64,000 bases of DNA from Taeniopygia guttata (GCF_048771995.1 NC_133050.1:5964501-6028500); one strand, 5' to 3'. Counted from the stretch's first letter, positions 10,701 to 22,690 are shown. Notes: a model not told the origin generated them from the sequence alone. Numbers and translations are program-made.

Positions 10701-13700
10701 ATCCATCTCCCGGCGCGCCGGGGTGGGCAGGGGTCCCGCTCCCCCCGCATGTCTGGGTGCGGGAGCGGCACCGGCGGCGCGGCGGAGGCGGGGGGGGCCC
10801 GACAGGTGCCTGCCGCCCCCCACCGTCCTTGCCCGGCAGCGGTGGCTCCGGGGCTGCGGGGACAGCGGAGGGTGGGAGCGGCCACCGGGAGCGGAGCAGT
10901 CGGGGGTCGGTGGCCTTGGCCGCGCAGCCCCTCCCTCACACCCTGCGCCGGGGCTGCCTCTGCCCTCGCCGGCGCACCCGCAGCTGGAAATCGGGATGTG
11001 GATGGGCACGGTGTGGGCTGGACCCTCTGGGGAAATGGGGGCTGTGGTGTGTCCGTGGATCCTTCCACGCGGATCCGCGCCGGCTGCCATCGCCCACCTC
11101 TCCGTCCCTCGCTGGTGCGAGCGCCCAGGGGTGTGGCGGGGACACGCATCCAGCCAGAGCATCCTCTGGTGCCCGTTCTCACACAGGGGCTCCCCCAATC
11201 CCACTCCCCTTTTGTGCAGGGTGGGAGCAGCCCCGGCAGCCCCCTCCCCTGCCATTGGGATTGTGTCGCCAGGCGGAAGCTCGGGCCCCATAAATCGTGC
11301 GTGTGCGCGACGTGCCGAGGCGCAGCACAATGCTGAGGTGTCGCCACGCTCGGCACCCCCTTCACCCCCATCCTCCCCACACCGTGACATCGCCACGACA
11401 TCCCACTCTCATCTCACCGTGACCCCCCAAATCATCACCACCACCTCCCGCTGCCCCGGCACCTCTGGAGGGACAGGGTGGAGAGGGGGTGGCAGTGCCC
11501 AGGCCGTGCCAAGGCGGGGGTGTCGCAGCCAGATGCCCGCACCCCCTGCGCAGGCGTGTCTGGCACGGCCGCCAGCGTCCGGCTCGGGGCATGGGCGGCG
11601 CGGTGGGGGCGGCTGCGGCAGAGCCGTGTCCCGGGGACTCCGGAGCTGATATTTATTGTTAGGCAGTGCGGCAGCTCGGACGCAATTACAGCCGCACGGC
11701 AAAGTGTCTGGATTGGATAAATTATGGGGGGAATTAGGCTCCCTGGGCCGCAGCCTGCAAATCCCAGCAACCCTGCTGCAAGTGGAGCCATAAACAAGCT
11801 CGGCGCGGCTCTCCGGGGAGGAGGGGGTTGCTGGCTGGGCCACGAATTTATTGTGGATCCTGCCATGCCACCCTGGGTACCCCTGGTGCTGCCCTCAGTG
11901 GGACAACAGGGTGAGAGGCAACGCAAAGAGCAGCCTGATGGTGCCTTGGGAAGCAGCTCAGCCCCTTTGGCCGTGTGGGGGTGGCAGGGGGTCAGAAAGG
12001 GTCCCCAAGCAGGCAGAGCACCCCTCGTGCTGTGGATTTGGGGTGTGTTGGTTAATCCCAGGGGAGGTGTGAAGGTGGGATGCTCAAACCCTGCTGCTGC
12101 TCGGCCTGGTTGTTGGTGCAGCTGTGCATTCCATCCCGCTGTCCCATCACCTCTGCAGGCAGCAAGCCCTGGGGGTGTGGGATGACCCTTGACTCATCCC
12201 TGCCCTCCTCTCCCCCATCCTGCCAGGAATAGGCCTGGTGGCATGGGACAAAGGTGCAGGACAGCCACGTCCACCCAGCACTAGTTTTTTTGGGGCCTGT
12301 GACCCATTGAGCAGGGTCAGGGATTCCTGGAGTGACCCCAGACAAGCCAGATCCTGGCGTGCTGGAGGCTCTCTCCCTGCTGTGTGTCCAGATGCCAAGA
12401 TGGGGACAGCAATTTGTCCCTGTTCATGGACACAGACACGGCCAGCACCCCAGAGCAGGTTGGGGTGTACCACCCTGTGCCACTGGCTGATTTGGGACAC
12501 GAGGATGCTCCAACTGAGGGCATTGGGTGCCGTGGAGGGGGTGCTGTGACACAGGGGTACAGAGGGTGCCTGGCTGCGGTGTGGGGGTCAGAGCCCACCT
12601 GTGTGCGGGCAGCTTGTGGCACCTTGTGCAGGCACACGGCTCGTGCAGCTCCCCCAGCACTGGCACTGCCACCACGCTCACCTCTTCAAAGGTGGTTTTG
12701 TCTGGCCTAGGCTGTGCTGCAGGCAGTGAGGGCTGGAGTGGGATGTGGAGAGGGTTGGAGTGGGCCCTGGAGAGGCCTGGAGTGGGCTCTGGGGAGTGTC
12801 TCACACAGGAGAGGAGCCACATCCCTGCAGAGCAGGTCTGGAGGGGCCCAGGCTCCTCTGCAGCAGCCAAACCCCAACACCAGGGCTGTGCCTGGCCAGA
12901 TCCCCCCACCCCATAACCACCAGCACCCACAGGGCTGAGGAGGAGTCACCCACAGCAGGAGGGACCCGCGGGTCTGGGGGCACCCAGCTGCAGCTGTGCC
13001 CAAGCAGGGACAGTTCCATGCCCACTCGTGGAGCTGAATGTCGGCACAGTGCCAACAACACCCCCTTTGGCACCCCTAGGCTGGTTTGGGGGCTCAGCCA
13101 GCCCTCACCCCATACCTCTGCCCTCCAGGATGTGCACCCAGAAACCCCAAAAACCCCACCACACGTGGGTGCTGGTCACAGGAGCGGGTGCCCACGGGCA
13201 GAGCGCGCCGTGCCCCGTGAGTCACGGCGCTGGGCGGCACCGAGCCCCGGCAGCACCGACGGCGTTCCCGTGGGAGAAGCGGCTGCGGTGTCGGGGTGCA
13301 ACAGGGCCGGGGCCACCTGCTCCTGCCCGGGCTGGTAATTGAGTCACCGGTTGCAGATTGATGGTTTAATTAAAACCCAATTAGAAAGCTCATTGATCTT
13401 GTTAGCAACGCGGGAAGGGGCCGGTTTTAGTCGGGATTACGGGGATTTTTTGCCGTCGATAGTGACGGTGGCACCTGTAGGGTGCTTGGGGAGGGCTCTG
13501 CCTGTCCCACCGGTGCCACCCACGCGTGGATCAGCCCTCACTCCCCCCTCGGAGCATTCCCCACGCAGTGAGGTGGCCCTGGGGACACCGTGTGCCGGCG
13601 ATGCCGTTAGCGCCTTGCGGCTGCGCCAGGCGAGGCCGGGGGGGGTTGTGCCGTGGCTCGGTGCCACCCGTGTGCGTGGGCAGCGTCGCGGGCGCTGTCT

Positions 13701-16700
13701 GCCGAGCCAGCGCGCGTGTGCGTGGCCGTCTGGGCGCCGTGACTGTGCAGCGCTGGCTGCGTGGGGAGGGCTGGCACGGGGTGGGGGGAGACACACCGTG
13801 CCCCCCATCTCCCCCACGGTGGGTGCAGGAGGACGGTCGGTCTGTCGGTCTGTCCGTCTGTCCCGCTGTCCTTTAGGGTGGCCCGGCCGCAGCGCTCGTG
13901 TGGCACAGGGTGACGGGAAGGGGACTCGTAAATCAATGGCACTTTTTTGTTCCCCGGGTGATGGATGGGCGGCGGATGCGCCAAAAGGACGAAGCTACAG
14001 GAGCTGAACAAAGAGCCTGGCTGTGCTGGGGGCTGCCCAGTGCTGGGGGGCACCGCATGGAGGGCACACCACGCTGCCCTGCTCCTCGCTGCTGGCACCA
14101 CCCATGTGGGGTGCTGAGCCCAGCTCTGGCCCCGCTGCCCTCCAGGCCTCTCCAGCACCATGGCAGCGATTCTCTGGAGTGTGGGGGTCCGGCCGGGGGT
14201 CTGGTGCCACCGTGCCACCGCTGCCAGGGCGTGCTGCAGTGCACCAGGCGCTCCCCAGCAGTGTGGGAGCCAGCGTGCGGCACGCAGCCCGGATTTATGA
14301 CAGCAGATGGGAGCGGAGTGGCCACCCGGCTCTGCCAGGTAGCCAGGAGTGCCACCAGGGTGCCACCAATGTCCCTCCGGTGTGGGGCCGGTGGGCAGCG
14401 AGCCCGGGGCCGGTGCTGCCAGGGGACATCCATCTGCCCAGCGTGACAGGCTGCTGGAAGGTACCAGTGCCTCGCCAAGCCCTGCTCTACAAACGCAGTC
14501 GTGCAGAAGTGATGCTGCCCGTTCTCCTCCCGCACTTAACCCTTCGGGCACTGCCAGAGCCCACCATCCCCACCGGCCATGCCATGGCTGCTGGGGTCTG
14601 GGGTATCGAGGGTCCATCCCAGCCCAGGTTGCTGGTGCTTCCCATGGCTGTGGAGCTGGCAGGGAGCAGCTCATGGCTGCTCTGGGATGGGTGCTGGTGA
14701 GAAAAGAGGCAGAGTCCCTCTCCCAGAGTGTCTGTTCCTGCCCTTCCACCCCAAACCAAAGCTCAGGGCCTTCTGGATGGTGCTGTCAGCAGATCTTGGA
14801 CCACTTGGGCTCATTGCACTGAAGGGGCTGCCGGATTTGGGGGTATCTAGAGTTGCTGCTCTGCAGTGACTGTGCAGGAGACAAGCGTGACAAGGACACG
14901 GTGTTGTGGCCAAAGCTGCTACTGGATGTCCCTCAGGCTGTGGTGGCCCTGTGGCTCTCCCCAAAGGGGCCATTCCCCAGCCCCTCCCAGCTTATGATGA
15001 TGCCTGTGGGCTCCTGCCATGCTGTGGCAGCTGGCAATGCCCGTGGGAGTCATACCATGGCCATTGCCACACCACCTGAGGCTCCTGTACCCTGCCATGG
15101 GTGCTGCTGTCCCCCAGCCCAGGGGACATTTTGGTGCATCGTTAGTGAGGCTGTTTATCATTTCTTAATGAGCTGTGGCTTAACGAGGCCCAGCTTGGGG
15201 TCCCAGGGGACTGTGCCACAGGGGAACGGGGGTTACCCCGTGACAGAGTGCCACTCGTGACACTTTTCCTCGTCCCTCTGTCCCTTGGCACAGCCACAGC
15301 CCGGCTGTGGGGAGCCCCAGCTGTGGGTGCCCTCCCCGGTGTGGGGCAGCTGCTATTGGGGTACACCCGCGTCCCAGCCCTGCGTCCCGCGTGGAGTTAA
15401 TTGCAATTTTCTCCTCGGGGCCATTTCTTTAATAACAAACCTTTTTCTCCCCCCTCCCCCCTTCCCACCACATCAAAGGGGGAAGATGAAAGGTCCCGGC
15501 GCCCGCTCAGCAAGGGTGGCTGCCTCAGCACCTTCCCGGCGGAGCAGTTGCCGGCGGGTACCGGGATGGGCTGCGGAGTAGCGGCTGCGCAGCGAGGGAG
15601 GGGCCGCGTGGGGCTGCGCTGCTGTCCCACGAGTGATGAATTCTGCTTCAACCACCCCTCCGCTGCCCACCCAAATACCGGAGGCGGCGCGTTTTGTCCC
15701 CCTCCTTTGCCACCCGACACCGGTGGTGTCTCCGCCGCTCTGCTCCGGTGCCGCGGGCGTTGGCGGCGTGCCGGTGCTCCTCGAACATCGCCGTGGGTGA
15801 TGATGCAGGGTGGGGCGTCTACACGCGTGGCCCTGCCCGCTGCCTGCCCAGCCCTGCCGGGGAGACCCACGGAACCGCTCGGGGACCCGGAGTGATGCTT
15901 TGGGGGTTCACGGTTTGAGTTTTGCCTTGAGAGGTGGGAAAAGGTGCAGAAGCAGCAGCTGGAGCTCCCACGCGTGCCGGGATGCTGCTGGCCGTGTCCC
16001 GCGGGTCTCCGGTCAGGGTCCGGTGCCGAGCCAGCTCCCGGTGCTAATTAATTGGCAGGACCGGTGGTAATTAATTGGCAGGAGCAGCGGGTCAGAGCGG
16101 CGGCGAGGATTACCGCGGCCGGGATTTCCATCGGGCGCGGATTAGGAGCCAGCGGAGCCTCTCCCGAGTGGATCTGAGGGGATTTCTTGCTCCTAATCAA
16201 TGTAAATGAGGCTCCCCCAGGGCCACCCTTTACGGCATTAACGAACTAACGGGATTAACCGGAGCGGGGTGAGAAATCCTGGCTCCGAGCGGCGACGCGT
16301 GCCAGGGCCGCGGTGGGCGGCAGCGGTGGGTCGGCTCCAGGCTGCTGGAAATGGGGAATGCCAGGGAATTCCAGGCAATTCCAGGGAATTCCAGGGAATT
16401 CCGAGGTCCCCGCGCACCCACGGGCTGTGCCCCGTGGAGACCCCGGTGCCTGTGGGACACTGATGCCCTTCTGGGTATCCTCTTTGAGGTTGTCTCGTAG
16501 TTCTGTGCTCTTCTCTGTCCCACCTCTGCATGTGGCTTGATGCCTGTCCCCCACCAGGTCCCCCCGTGGCCTCCAGGACGGAGGTTCTGCCCCACTCGTG
16601 AGGCTCAGGCCGTGCAGGGGTCCCACACAGGGGTGGAACAGGGGTGGAACAGGGGGTATCACTGCTCCCACAGTTCCAACATCATCCAGCCTCTGGCTGC

Positions 16701-18463
16701 CCTTGGAAATCCCAGTTTGGGGAAGTTCAGGGCGTGTCCCTGACCTCCCACCCCTTCCTTCCCTCGCAGCCTGCGGCGGGAGGGCTACACGGTGCAGGTG
16801 AACGTCAACGACTACCTGGACATCTACTGCCCTCACTACAACGCCTCGGTGCCCGAGCACCGGCTGGAGCAGTACGTGCTCTACATGGTGAACGCGGAGG
16901 GGTACCGCACCTGCAACACCAGCCAGGGCTTCAAACGCTGGGAGTGCAACCGGCCCCACGCGCCCCACAGCCCCATCAAGTTCTCGGAGAAGTTCCAACG
17001 CTACAGCGCCTTCTCGCTGGGCTACGAGTTCCGTGCGGGGCAGGAGTACTACTACATATGTACGTGGGGTGCTGGGGAGGGACCCCCACACGGCCCCCAA
17101 GCCCCCCATCGGGTCCCACCCCAGTTGGGTCCCCTCAGGTCCCACCTTTGTCTGGTTCCCCAAAATTGGGCAGCTGTTTCCCCTCTAAGAGTGGGAACCT
17201 GGAGCTCTGGGAGGGGTTGAAGGAGCAAAAGGGTGGAGGAGAGGGGATTTGCATGGTGCAGGGAAAGATGAGGAGAAGGTTGGGGCTGTGGATGGGGTGT
17301 GATGGGGTGCTGGGGGATGGTGATGTAGGATGTAGGATCAGGGATTGCAGCATTGGTGCCAGATGCTGGAGCTGATGGTTCAGGCCTGGGGTGCTGGTAC
17401 AGGGCATTGGTGCAAGATTTGGACCCCCACACAGCCCCCAAGCCCCACCTCGGGTCCTACCCCAGCTGGGTCCCCTCAGGTCCCACCCCTCTGCGTCCCC
17501 TTGGGCTGGTTCCCCAAAATTGGGCGGCTCTTTCCCCTCTAAGAGTGGGAACCTGGAGCTCTGGGAGGGGTTGAAGGAGCAAAGGGGTGGAGGGGAGGGG
17601 ATTTGCATGATGCAGGGAACAGAGGGGTGTGGGGAAAGATGAGGAGAAGGTTGGGGCTGTGGATGGGGGTGTCAGTGGGGGATGGTGATGTAGGATGCAG
17701 GATCAGGGATTGCAGCGTTGGTGCCAGATGCTGGAGCTGATGGTTCAGGCCTGGGGTGCTGGTACAGGGCATTGGTGCAGGATTTGGGGTGCTGCTGCAT
17801 TCCCCCAGCCCAGAACACACCCCTGGGCAGTACCTGACCCCTCTCTGTCCACCGAGGGGTGCTGGGGGTGGGATCACTACCACGGAACCCCTCTCAGCAC
17901 TCTCTTACCTTGCAGCCACGCCAACACACAACCACCACCGGGCCTGCCTGAAGATGAAGGTGTTTGTCTGCTGCTCCTCCAGTAAGTACCCCCGTGCCCA
18001 TCCCGGGGGCGGCGAGGCTGGCCGGTGGGTCCCCCGTCCCTCCTGAGGGGAGGGGGCTGCATGGGGGCATCCAGGGAGTGTGACCCCCGTCCCCTCTCTC
18101 CCTCCACAGCGTCGCACTCCGGGGAGAAGTTGGCACCCACCCTGCCCCAGTTCACCCTGCGGCCCGAGGTGAAGATCGAGGACCTGGGTGAGTCCTGCAC
18201 AGCCCCCGGCCCCCCAGCACCGTGACCCCATCCCTGTCCCTGTCCCCATCCCCGCCGCCGCCCCTGGGGCATCCCCAGCTATGGGGGTAGGGGGTCAGGA
18301 CCACCCTGCTGCCCTCCTCATCCTCTCGCTCCTCCCCACAGAAAACTTCAACCCGGAGATGCCGAAGCTGGAGAAGAGCATCAGCGGCACCAGCCCCAAG
18401 CGGGAACACTTACCCCTGGCCGTGGCCGCCGCGCTCTTCCTCATGACCCTATTGGCCTCGTAG
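10160..18463 (+). CDS. EFNA3: ephrin-A3, complete
   Basis: GPI-anchored EphA-receptor ligand. Coding exons are 10160-10272, 16770-17059, 17916-17981, 18110-18187 and 18342-18463, totalling 669 bp (222 aa; human 238). The start is ATGG in a CpG island, followed by a leucine-rich signal peptide (residues 1 to about 24). The ephrin receptor-binding domain runs from about 28 to 158. It contains [10 protein letters not shown] with an N-glycosylation site at N33, then [20 protein letters not shown], the TCN..RWECNR cysteines, [17 protein letters not shown] and EYYYI. The third exon gives [10 protein letters not shown]. The tail [17 protein letters not shown] is the GPI signal, ending at TAG 18461. 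Donors are GTGAGT, GTACGT, GTAAGT and GTGAGT; all acceptors are AG with pyrimidine tracts. [14 protein letters not shown] and position between EFNA4 and EFNA1 support EFNA3. Intron 1 is 6.5 kb; intron 2 holds an internal duplication. Confidence 0.96.
11640..11725. promoter_or_regulatory. candidate element in EFNA3 intron 1
   Basis: AT-rich unique stretch inside GC-rich intron 1, with GATATTTATTGTTAGGC, CGCAATTACAGCC and GGATTGGATAAATTATGG. It contains an FOX-like TATTTATTG and a homeodomain-like AATTA. The enhancer role is inference. Confidence 0.3.
13332..13412. promoter_or_regulatory. candidate element in EFNA3 intron 1
   Basis: Contains GGTAATTGAGTCACC (an AP-1-like TGAGTCA next to TAATT), GATGGTTTAATTAAAACCC and CCAATTAGAAAGCTCATTGA. 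This is the densest TAATT/ATTGA cluster of the intron in unique sequence. No coding potential. Confidence 0.33.
15393..15495. promoter_or_regulatory. candidate element with TCF/LEF-type site in EFNA3 intron 1
   Basis: GTTAATTGCAATTTTC, then TTTAATAACAAACC, a pyrimidine tract, and CATCAAAGGGGG at 15471. The last contains ATCAAAG, the TCF/LEF core. Unique, non-coding. A smaller AT-rich patch follows at 16040-16085 with a repeated TAATTAATTGGCAGG. Function is inferred only from motifs. Confidence 0.3.
16352..16408. repeat. short GGGAATTCC tandem array
   Basis: Five consecutive units of the form CCAGGGAATTCC, 10-11 bp apart, lie 360 bp upstream of EFNA3 exon 2. Each unit is a palindrome. GGGAATTCC is close to a kappa-B half-site pair, and TTCCAGGGAA has the TTC-N4-GAA spacing of a STAT6-type site. 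The array may equally be a small microsatellite. Confidence 0.7.
17066..17790. repeat. tandem duplication of about 355 bp in EFNA3 intron 2
   Basis: Two near-identical copies, about 17066-17430 and 17420-17790. Both hold GGTTCCCCAAAATTGGGC, CTCTAAGAGTGGGAACC, GGGATTTGCATG and GATGCTGGAGCTGATGG in the same order with an offset of 354-365 bp. Intron 2 consists almost wholly of these two copies. The GGGATTTGCATG in each copy contains the octamer-like ATTTGCAT. Confidence 0.88.
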
Positions 18464-18621
18464 CTCCCGGCACCCATGGGTGCGACCCCCTCGAGCTGCT
18501 GCCCCTTGTGAGAGCCAGCGGGGAAGCACCGGGAGCCCACCACCCCCTGCCCGGAGAGCCGCCAGCGGAGCTGGGAGCACGGCACGCACCGATCCGGCTG
18601 GACTCGCCTTCCATCCTGCAC

Positions 18622-19498
18622 AGGGATGCGACCGGGATCCATCCCCGGAGCCGTCCCCCGGAGCCATCCCCGGGATCCGTCCCCGGGAGCTGTCCCGGGA
18701 TCCGTCCCCGGGAGCTGTCCCGGGATCCATCCCCGGAGCCGTCCCCGGAGCCATCCCCGGAGCCGTCCCCAGGAGCCATCCCCGGGATCCGTCCCCGGGA
18801 TCCGTCCCGGGATCCGTCCCCGGGAGCCGTCCCCGGGAGCCGTCCCCGGGATCCGTCCCCGGGATCCGTCCCTGGAGCCGTCCCCGGGATCCGTCCCCGG
18901 GATCCGTCCCCGGGATCCGTCCCCGGGAGCCGTCCCCGGAGCCATCCCCGGGAGCCATCCCCGGGAGCCATCCCCGGAGCCGTCCCCGGAGCTGTCCCTG
19001 GAGCCGTCCCCGGGATCCGTCCCCGGAGCCATCCCCGGAGCCGTCCCCGGGAGCCGTCCCCGGGATCCGTCCCCGGGAGCCATCCCCGGGATCCATCCCC
19101 GGGATCCGTCCCCGGAGCCGTTCCCGGGATCCGTCCCCGGAGCCGTCCCCGGGATCCGTCCCCGGAGCCATCCCCGGGATCCGTCCCCGGAGCCATCCCC
19201 GGGATCCGTCCCCGGAGCCGTTCCCGGGAGCCGTCCCCGGGATCCGTCCCAGGAGCCGTCCCCGGGATCCATCCCCGGGAGCCGTCCCCGGGATCCGTCC
19301 CCGGGAGCCGTCCCCGGGATCCGTCCCAGGAGCCGTCCCCGGGAGCCATCCCCGGGAGCCGTCCCCGGAGCTGTTCCCGGGATCCGTCCCCGGAGCTGTC
19401 CCCGGGATCCGTCCCTGGAGCTGTCCCCGGAGCCATCCCCCGGAGCCATCCCCGGAGCCGTCCCCGGAGCCATCCCTGGGAGCCGTCCCCGGGACCGC
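18622..19498. repeat. 12-13-bp minisatellite in EFNA3 3' UTR
   Basis: About seventy alternating units of CCCCGGGATCCGT and CCCCGGAGCCGT or CCCCGGGAGCCAT follow the EFNA3 stop by 160 bp and precede its poly(A) signal. The repeat should therefore be transcribed as part of the 3' UTR. It is open in several frames on both strands purely because of its composition. Confidence 0.93.
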
Positions 19499-19584
19499 GG
19501 GGTCCTTCCCGCAGCTCCCCCGGTGCCCCCGTGGCTGCCCCGTGGTTGGGGGGCAGCACCGACCCTGATGAAGGCAGGGCGGTC

Positions 19585-19691
19585 TGTACATACCCATATA
19601 GATCTATACATACTGTACAGAGAGCGACTACAGAGATATATCTATACTGTACCATAGGCAGCGGCGCCGGCCCCGGGCTGGCTTGTACATA
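19585..19691 (+). promoter_or_regulatory. paired Pumilio-type elements in EFNA3 3' UTR
   Basis: TGTACATA occurs at 19585-19592 and again at 19684-19691, both exact matches to the Pumilio response element UGUANAUA. Between them lies an AT-rich stretch (ATATAGATCTATACATACTG) quite unlike the GC-rich array upstream. They lie in the sense orientation of EFNA3 and before its poly(A) signal. Confidence 0.5.
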
Positions 19692-19879
19692 GTCGAACGT
19701 GTTGGATTTTCCTCGTCTTCCGTGAAGACCCGACCTATGCAAACGCACAGACACTTTTTGGGGAAAAACAAAACAAACGGAAAAAAAGAAAAAAAAAAAA
19801 AAAACAACATTCTCGATCTTTTTTTCAAGTGCTTTGGCTGGTGATTTTCATATTCTGCTCTTAGTCTATAAAAAAAAAT

Positions 19880-19885
19880 AATAAA
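19880..19885 (+). terminator. poly(A) signal of EFNA3
   Basis: AATAAA preceded by A-rich sequence, 1.4 kb after the EFNA3 stop. It is the first canonical signal downstream and lies just beyond the AT-rich 3' UTR end. Confidence 0.7.
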
Positions 19886-21125
19886 AGGATAAAAAAAGGG
19901 ATCCCTGTCACGGTGGTGTGCAGCACTTCCAGCACTCGGAGGGGTCCCAGGGGGGCTCCGGCTCGGCCAGGCGTTCAGGAGAGGGCTGATCCCACCGTGC
20001 CACCCCCTTGCCGGGCACAACTGGGCTGGGTACCGCTGGCAGGAGGACGTGGTGCTTCCCACAGGAATGTGGCGTAGACAGCAGGAGCACTTGAAGGTAA
20101 GGGCGGCACGGGGGAGCTTGGCACGCAGCCCTGGGGGTGCTGGGGTGGCATTTGGGAGCAGGAGAGCCTTCCTCACCATCCTCACCAGCAGACATGGGGT
20201 GCTGGCAACCCCATGGGAACTGCGGCATCGCCCCTGCGGCGCGTCTGGCTGGGCTGGGCATGTCGGCTCCTGCCTGTTCCGGGGGGATCTGGCACACGCT
20301 GGTGGCTCCTGTGGGGTGGGGGACACCATCATCATCCCCCCACCACCTCCAAGCAGGAGGATGTGGCAGCTGGGTGATGCCTGGGGGTGGGATTGCATCT
20401 AAAGGGGACCCCCCAGACCCCCACAAACACAGTGGAGCAGTTGTGGGGCTCCTGACCCTGTGCCCTGGGAGGGGACAGCCACTGTCCCCACAGGGCAGCA
20501 AGGCATGAGGGGCTGTGAGACCCCCGCTGCCGGTGTGGATTCCTGAGGAAGGGGTTCCTCACAGCCCCGGAGAGCAGGGCAGCCACTCTCCCCCACCCAG
20601 AGGTGCTGCTGGGCGGTGGCTGGGTGTCCCGCCGGCCTGGGCTTGTCTGGGTGCAGCAAGAGTCGAGGAACCCGTCAGACGGGTCCTGGAGCTCTCCTAG
20701 CAGGCGCTGGGTTCTCCACATCCACCCCCCGAGCTCCAAGCTCCGAGCTCCAAGCGCCGAGCTCCATCAGGCCTAGCCTGACATGGAGCTGTGGTCCCTG
20801 CCATGGGGACCTGAGGTGGCACTGGCAGCTGTCAGGGCACGGTGGGCACGGTGTGGGCAAGGCCAAGTGCCACATCCAGCCAGGTGCTGATTGCCAGGCA
20901 CTGGCCGAAGCGCCTGGCCCGCTGTGGTGCCATGCTGGTGGCACGTGGCGCGGTGAGGCTGACACAGCTTGGGTGGCCAGTGCCCTGGGGGGGTGTGAGA
21001 GCTGGAGTTATCACCCTGGCACAGAGAGTTCTGCCTGCAGGATCCCTCCTGCCACTCACCTCCACCCTGGCACCGCTTCTTGTGTGTGCGTGGCACCAGC
21101 GATGGCTCGGTGGGCACCTGGCTCA

Positions 21126-21161
21126 GGTTAGGGTTAGGGTTAGGGTTAGGGTTAGGGTTAG
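21126..21161. repeat. interstitial telomeric repeat
   Basis: Six contiguous perfect copies of the vertebrate telomere hexamer (GGTTAG on the plus strand), flanked by unrelated unique sequence. The run is too short and internal to be a chromosome end. It looks like a break-repair or telomerase insertion scar. Confidence 0.97.
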
Positions 21162-22604
21162 ACAGCCTAGACCCACCAGGAGACTTTTGGGGCGCTGGTG
21201 GAGGGGATACCCAAGCCCAGCTGCCCCAAATCAAGTGGGGGACCATTGTTGGGACCCCAGTGCTGATGTTTGGGTGCCCCTTGGGTACTCTGGGGTTCCA
21301 CAGCCTTGGCAGCAGATCCAGGCAGAGGGAATGTGTGCCAGGAGCAGCAGTGTGGCACGAGGTTCTGCCTCACCTTGGGGCAGCTCCCCTGCGTGGTGTG
21401 GGCAAAGGAAGGTCCTGGCACGGCTGGACAGCTCTGCTCCCACCAGGCTGGCATCAGGCCATGCCTACCTGCCATGCCTACCTGCCAGGCTGCACGCAGC
21501 TGGCACTGCGTCACCGCGGCCTTCGCTCCCGGCCACAAACTGGACGGCTCCTCTTCCTCCCCCAGCCTTGTGTGGGTGACGTCAGCTCTGCCAGGGGCCG
21601 GGGCACTCCCGGGGGCACTCCCGGGTGTCCCCAGCCAACAAACCACAAACGCTGTCACGAGTTCGGCGCCCTCTGGCCAACCCTGCCTGCCCCACACGGA
21701 GCAGCAGCGATGTTTACTTCACCTTTGTCCCTCCGTCATGGGCACCAATCCCAGTCTATTGTCACCTGCTCCCAGGTGCCGTGGTGGCCATGACCATGTG
21801 CACCATGTGCACTGGCACCCCCAGTGCCACTCTGATGGGCACCCACCCTACCCAGTGCTCCGGGAGGGAGGTAATGGGGCATTTCTGACCCCAGTTTTTG
21901 TCCCAGACTGTCCCAAGCAGGGCTTGTCTTTCCGGTCCTGGTCCTCCAGCAGTGCTCTGGGCCAGGCATGGTGGTGGCACTGGGTCTCGGTGTGTCCCTG
22001 TGGCCTGCTGGGGCCATGGCACGTGGGACAGGGGGCTGGGTACCACATCCCAGTGCCACAGGATGGATCCAGCGTGGTCTCCCAGGAGGCTCCTTACGCC
22101 CCAGCACAAGGCTGAAGCACCAGGGGCTGCCCAGCCCAACTTCCACCAGCGCTCCCTGCCTCAGTTTCCCAGGCACAGCCTGTCCCTGACGCGGAGGGGG
22201 CAGTACCAGGGTGGTGCCAGGACCATGGGATTGATGCTGCACCCATCCCCGTGGCCTGCACGTGCCACGCTCCAGCTCTGGGATCTCTGGGATCTCTGGG
22301 ATGTTCCCAGGAGGTGCTGCCCTGTACAAGCCACGGCAGCGCCGGCATCCCGGGAACAGAGGCCTGGCACTGTCATTAAGGATGATGTCAGGCCTGGCCA
22401 CAACAGGGAGGATGAGAGCAAAGCAGCCTCCCTGGGAGCGAGGGTGTGGGGAGAGAGGCTGGATGTGGGGGGGATGTGGGGCACTCAGCCCCACGGCAGG
22501 GCCCATAGGATGCCGTGAGCCACGGTTGCTCTCGGGTTGCGGTGCCGGCGCCCCTGCCGTGTGCCAGGGGAGATCTCCGTGCCCGCTGCGGCACAGGGCA
22601 TGCA

Positions 22605-22690
22605 ACATTACCCACAATCAATGGATCATTATGGAATAAACAAGAGGAAAGTTGTTTTGCAAACGCGGCTGAGTTATCGCTTCGCGACAC
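22605..22690. promoter_or_regulatory. candidate element upstream of EFNA1
   Basis: AT-rich unique island with ACAATCAATGGATCATTATG and GGAATAAACAAGAGG (forkhead-like ATAAACA), 1.5 kb upstream of the EFNA1 start and just before a minisatellite. Enhancer role inferred from composition. Confidence 0.3.

Noticed and set aside
18480-19692. Several overlapping open frames of 340-440 codons on both strands
   Set aside because: All come from the 12-13-bp repeat of the EFNA3 3' UTR, which lacks stop trinucleotides in several frames.
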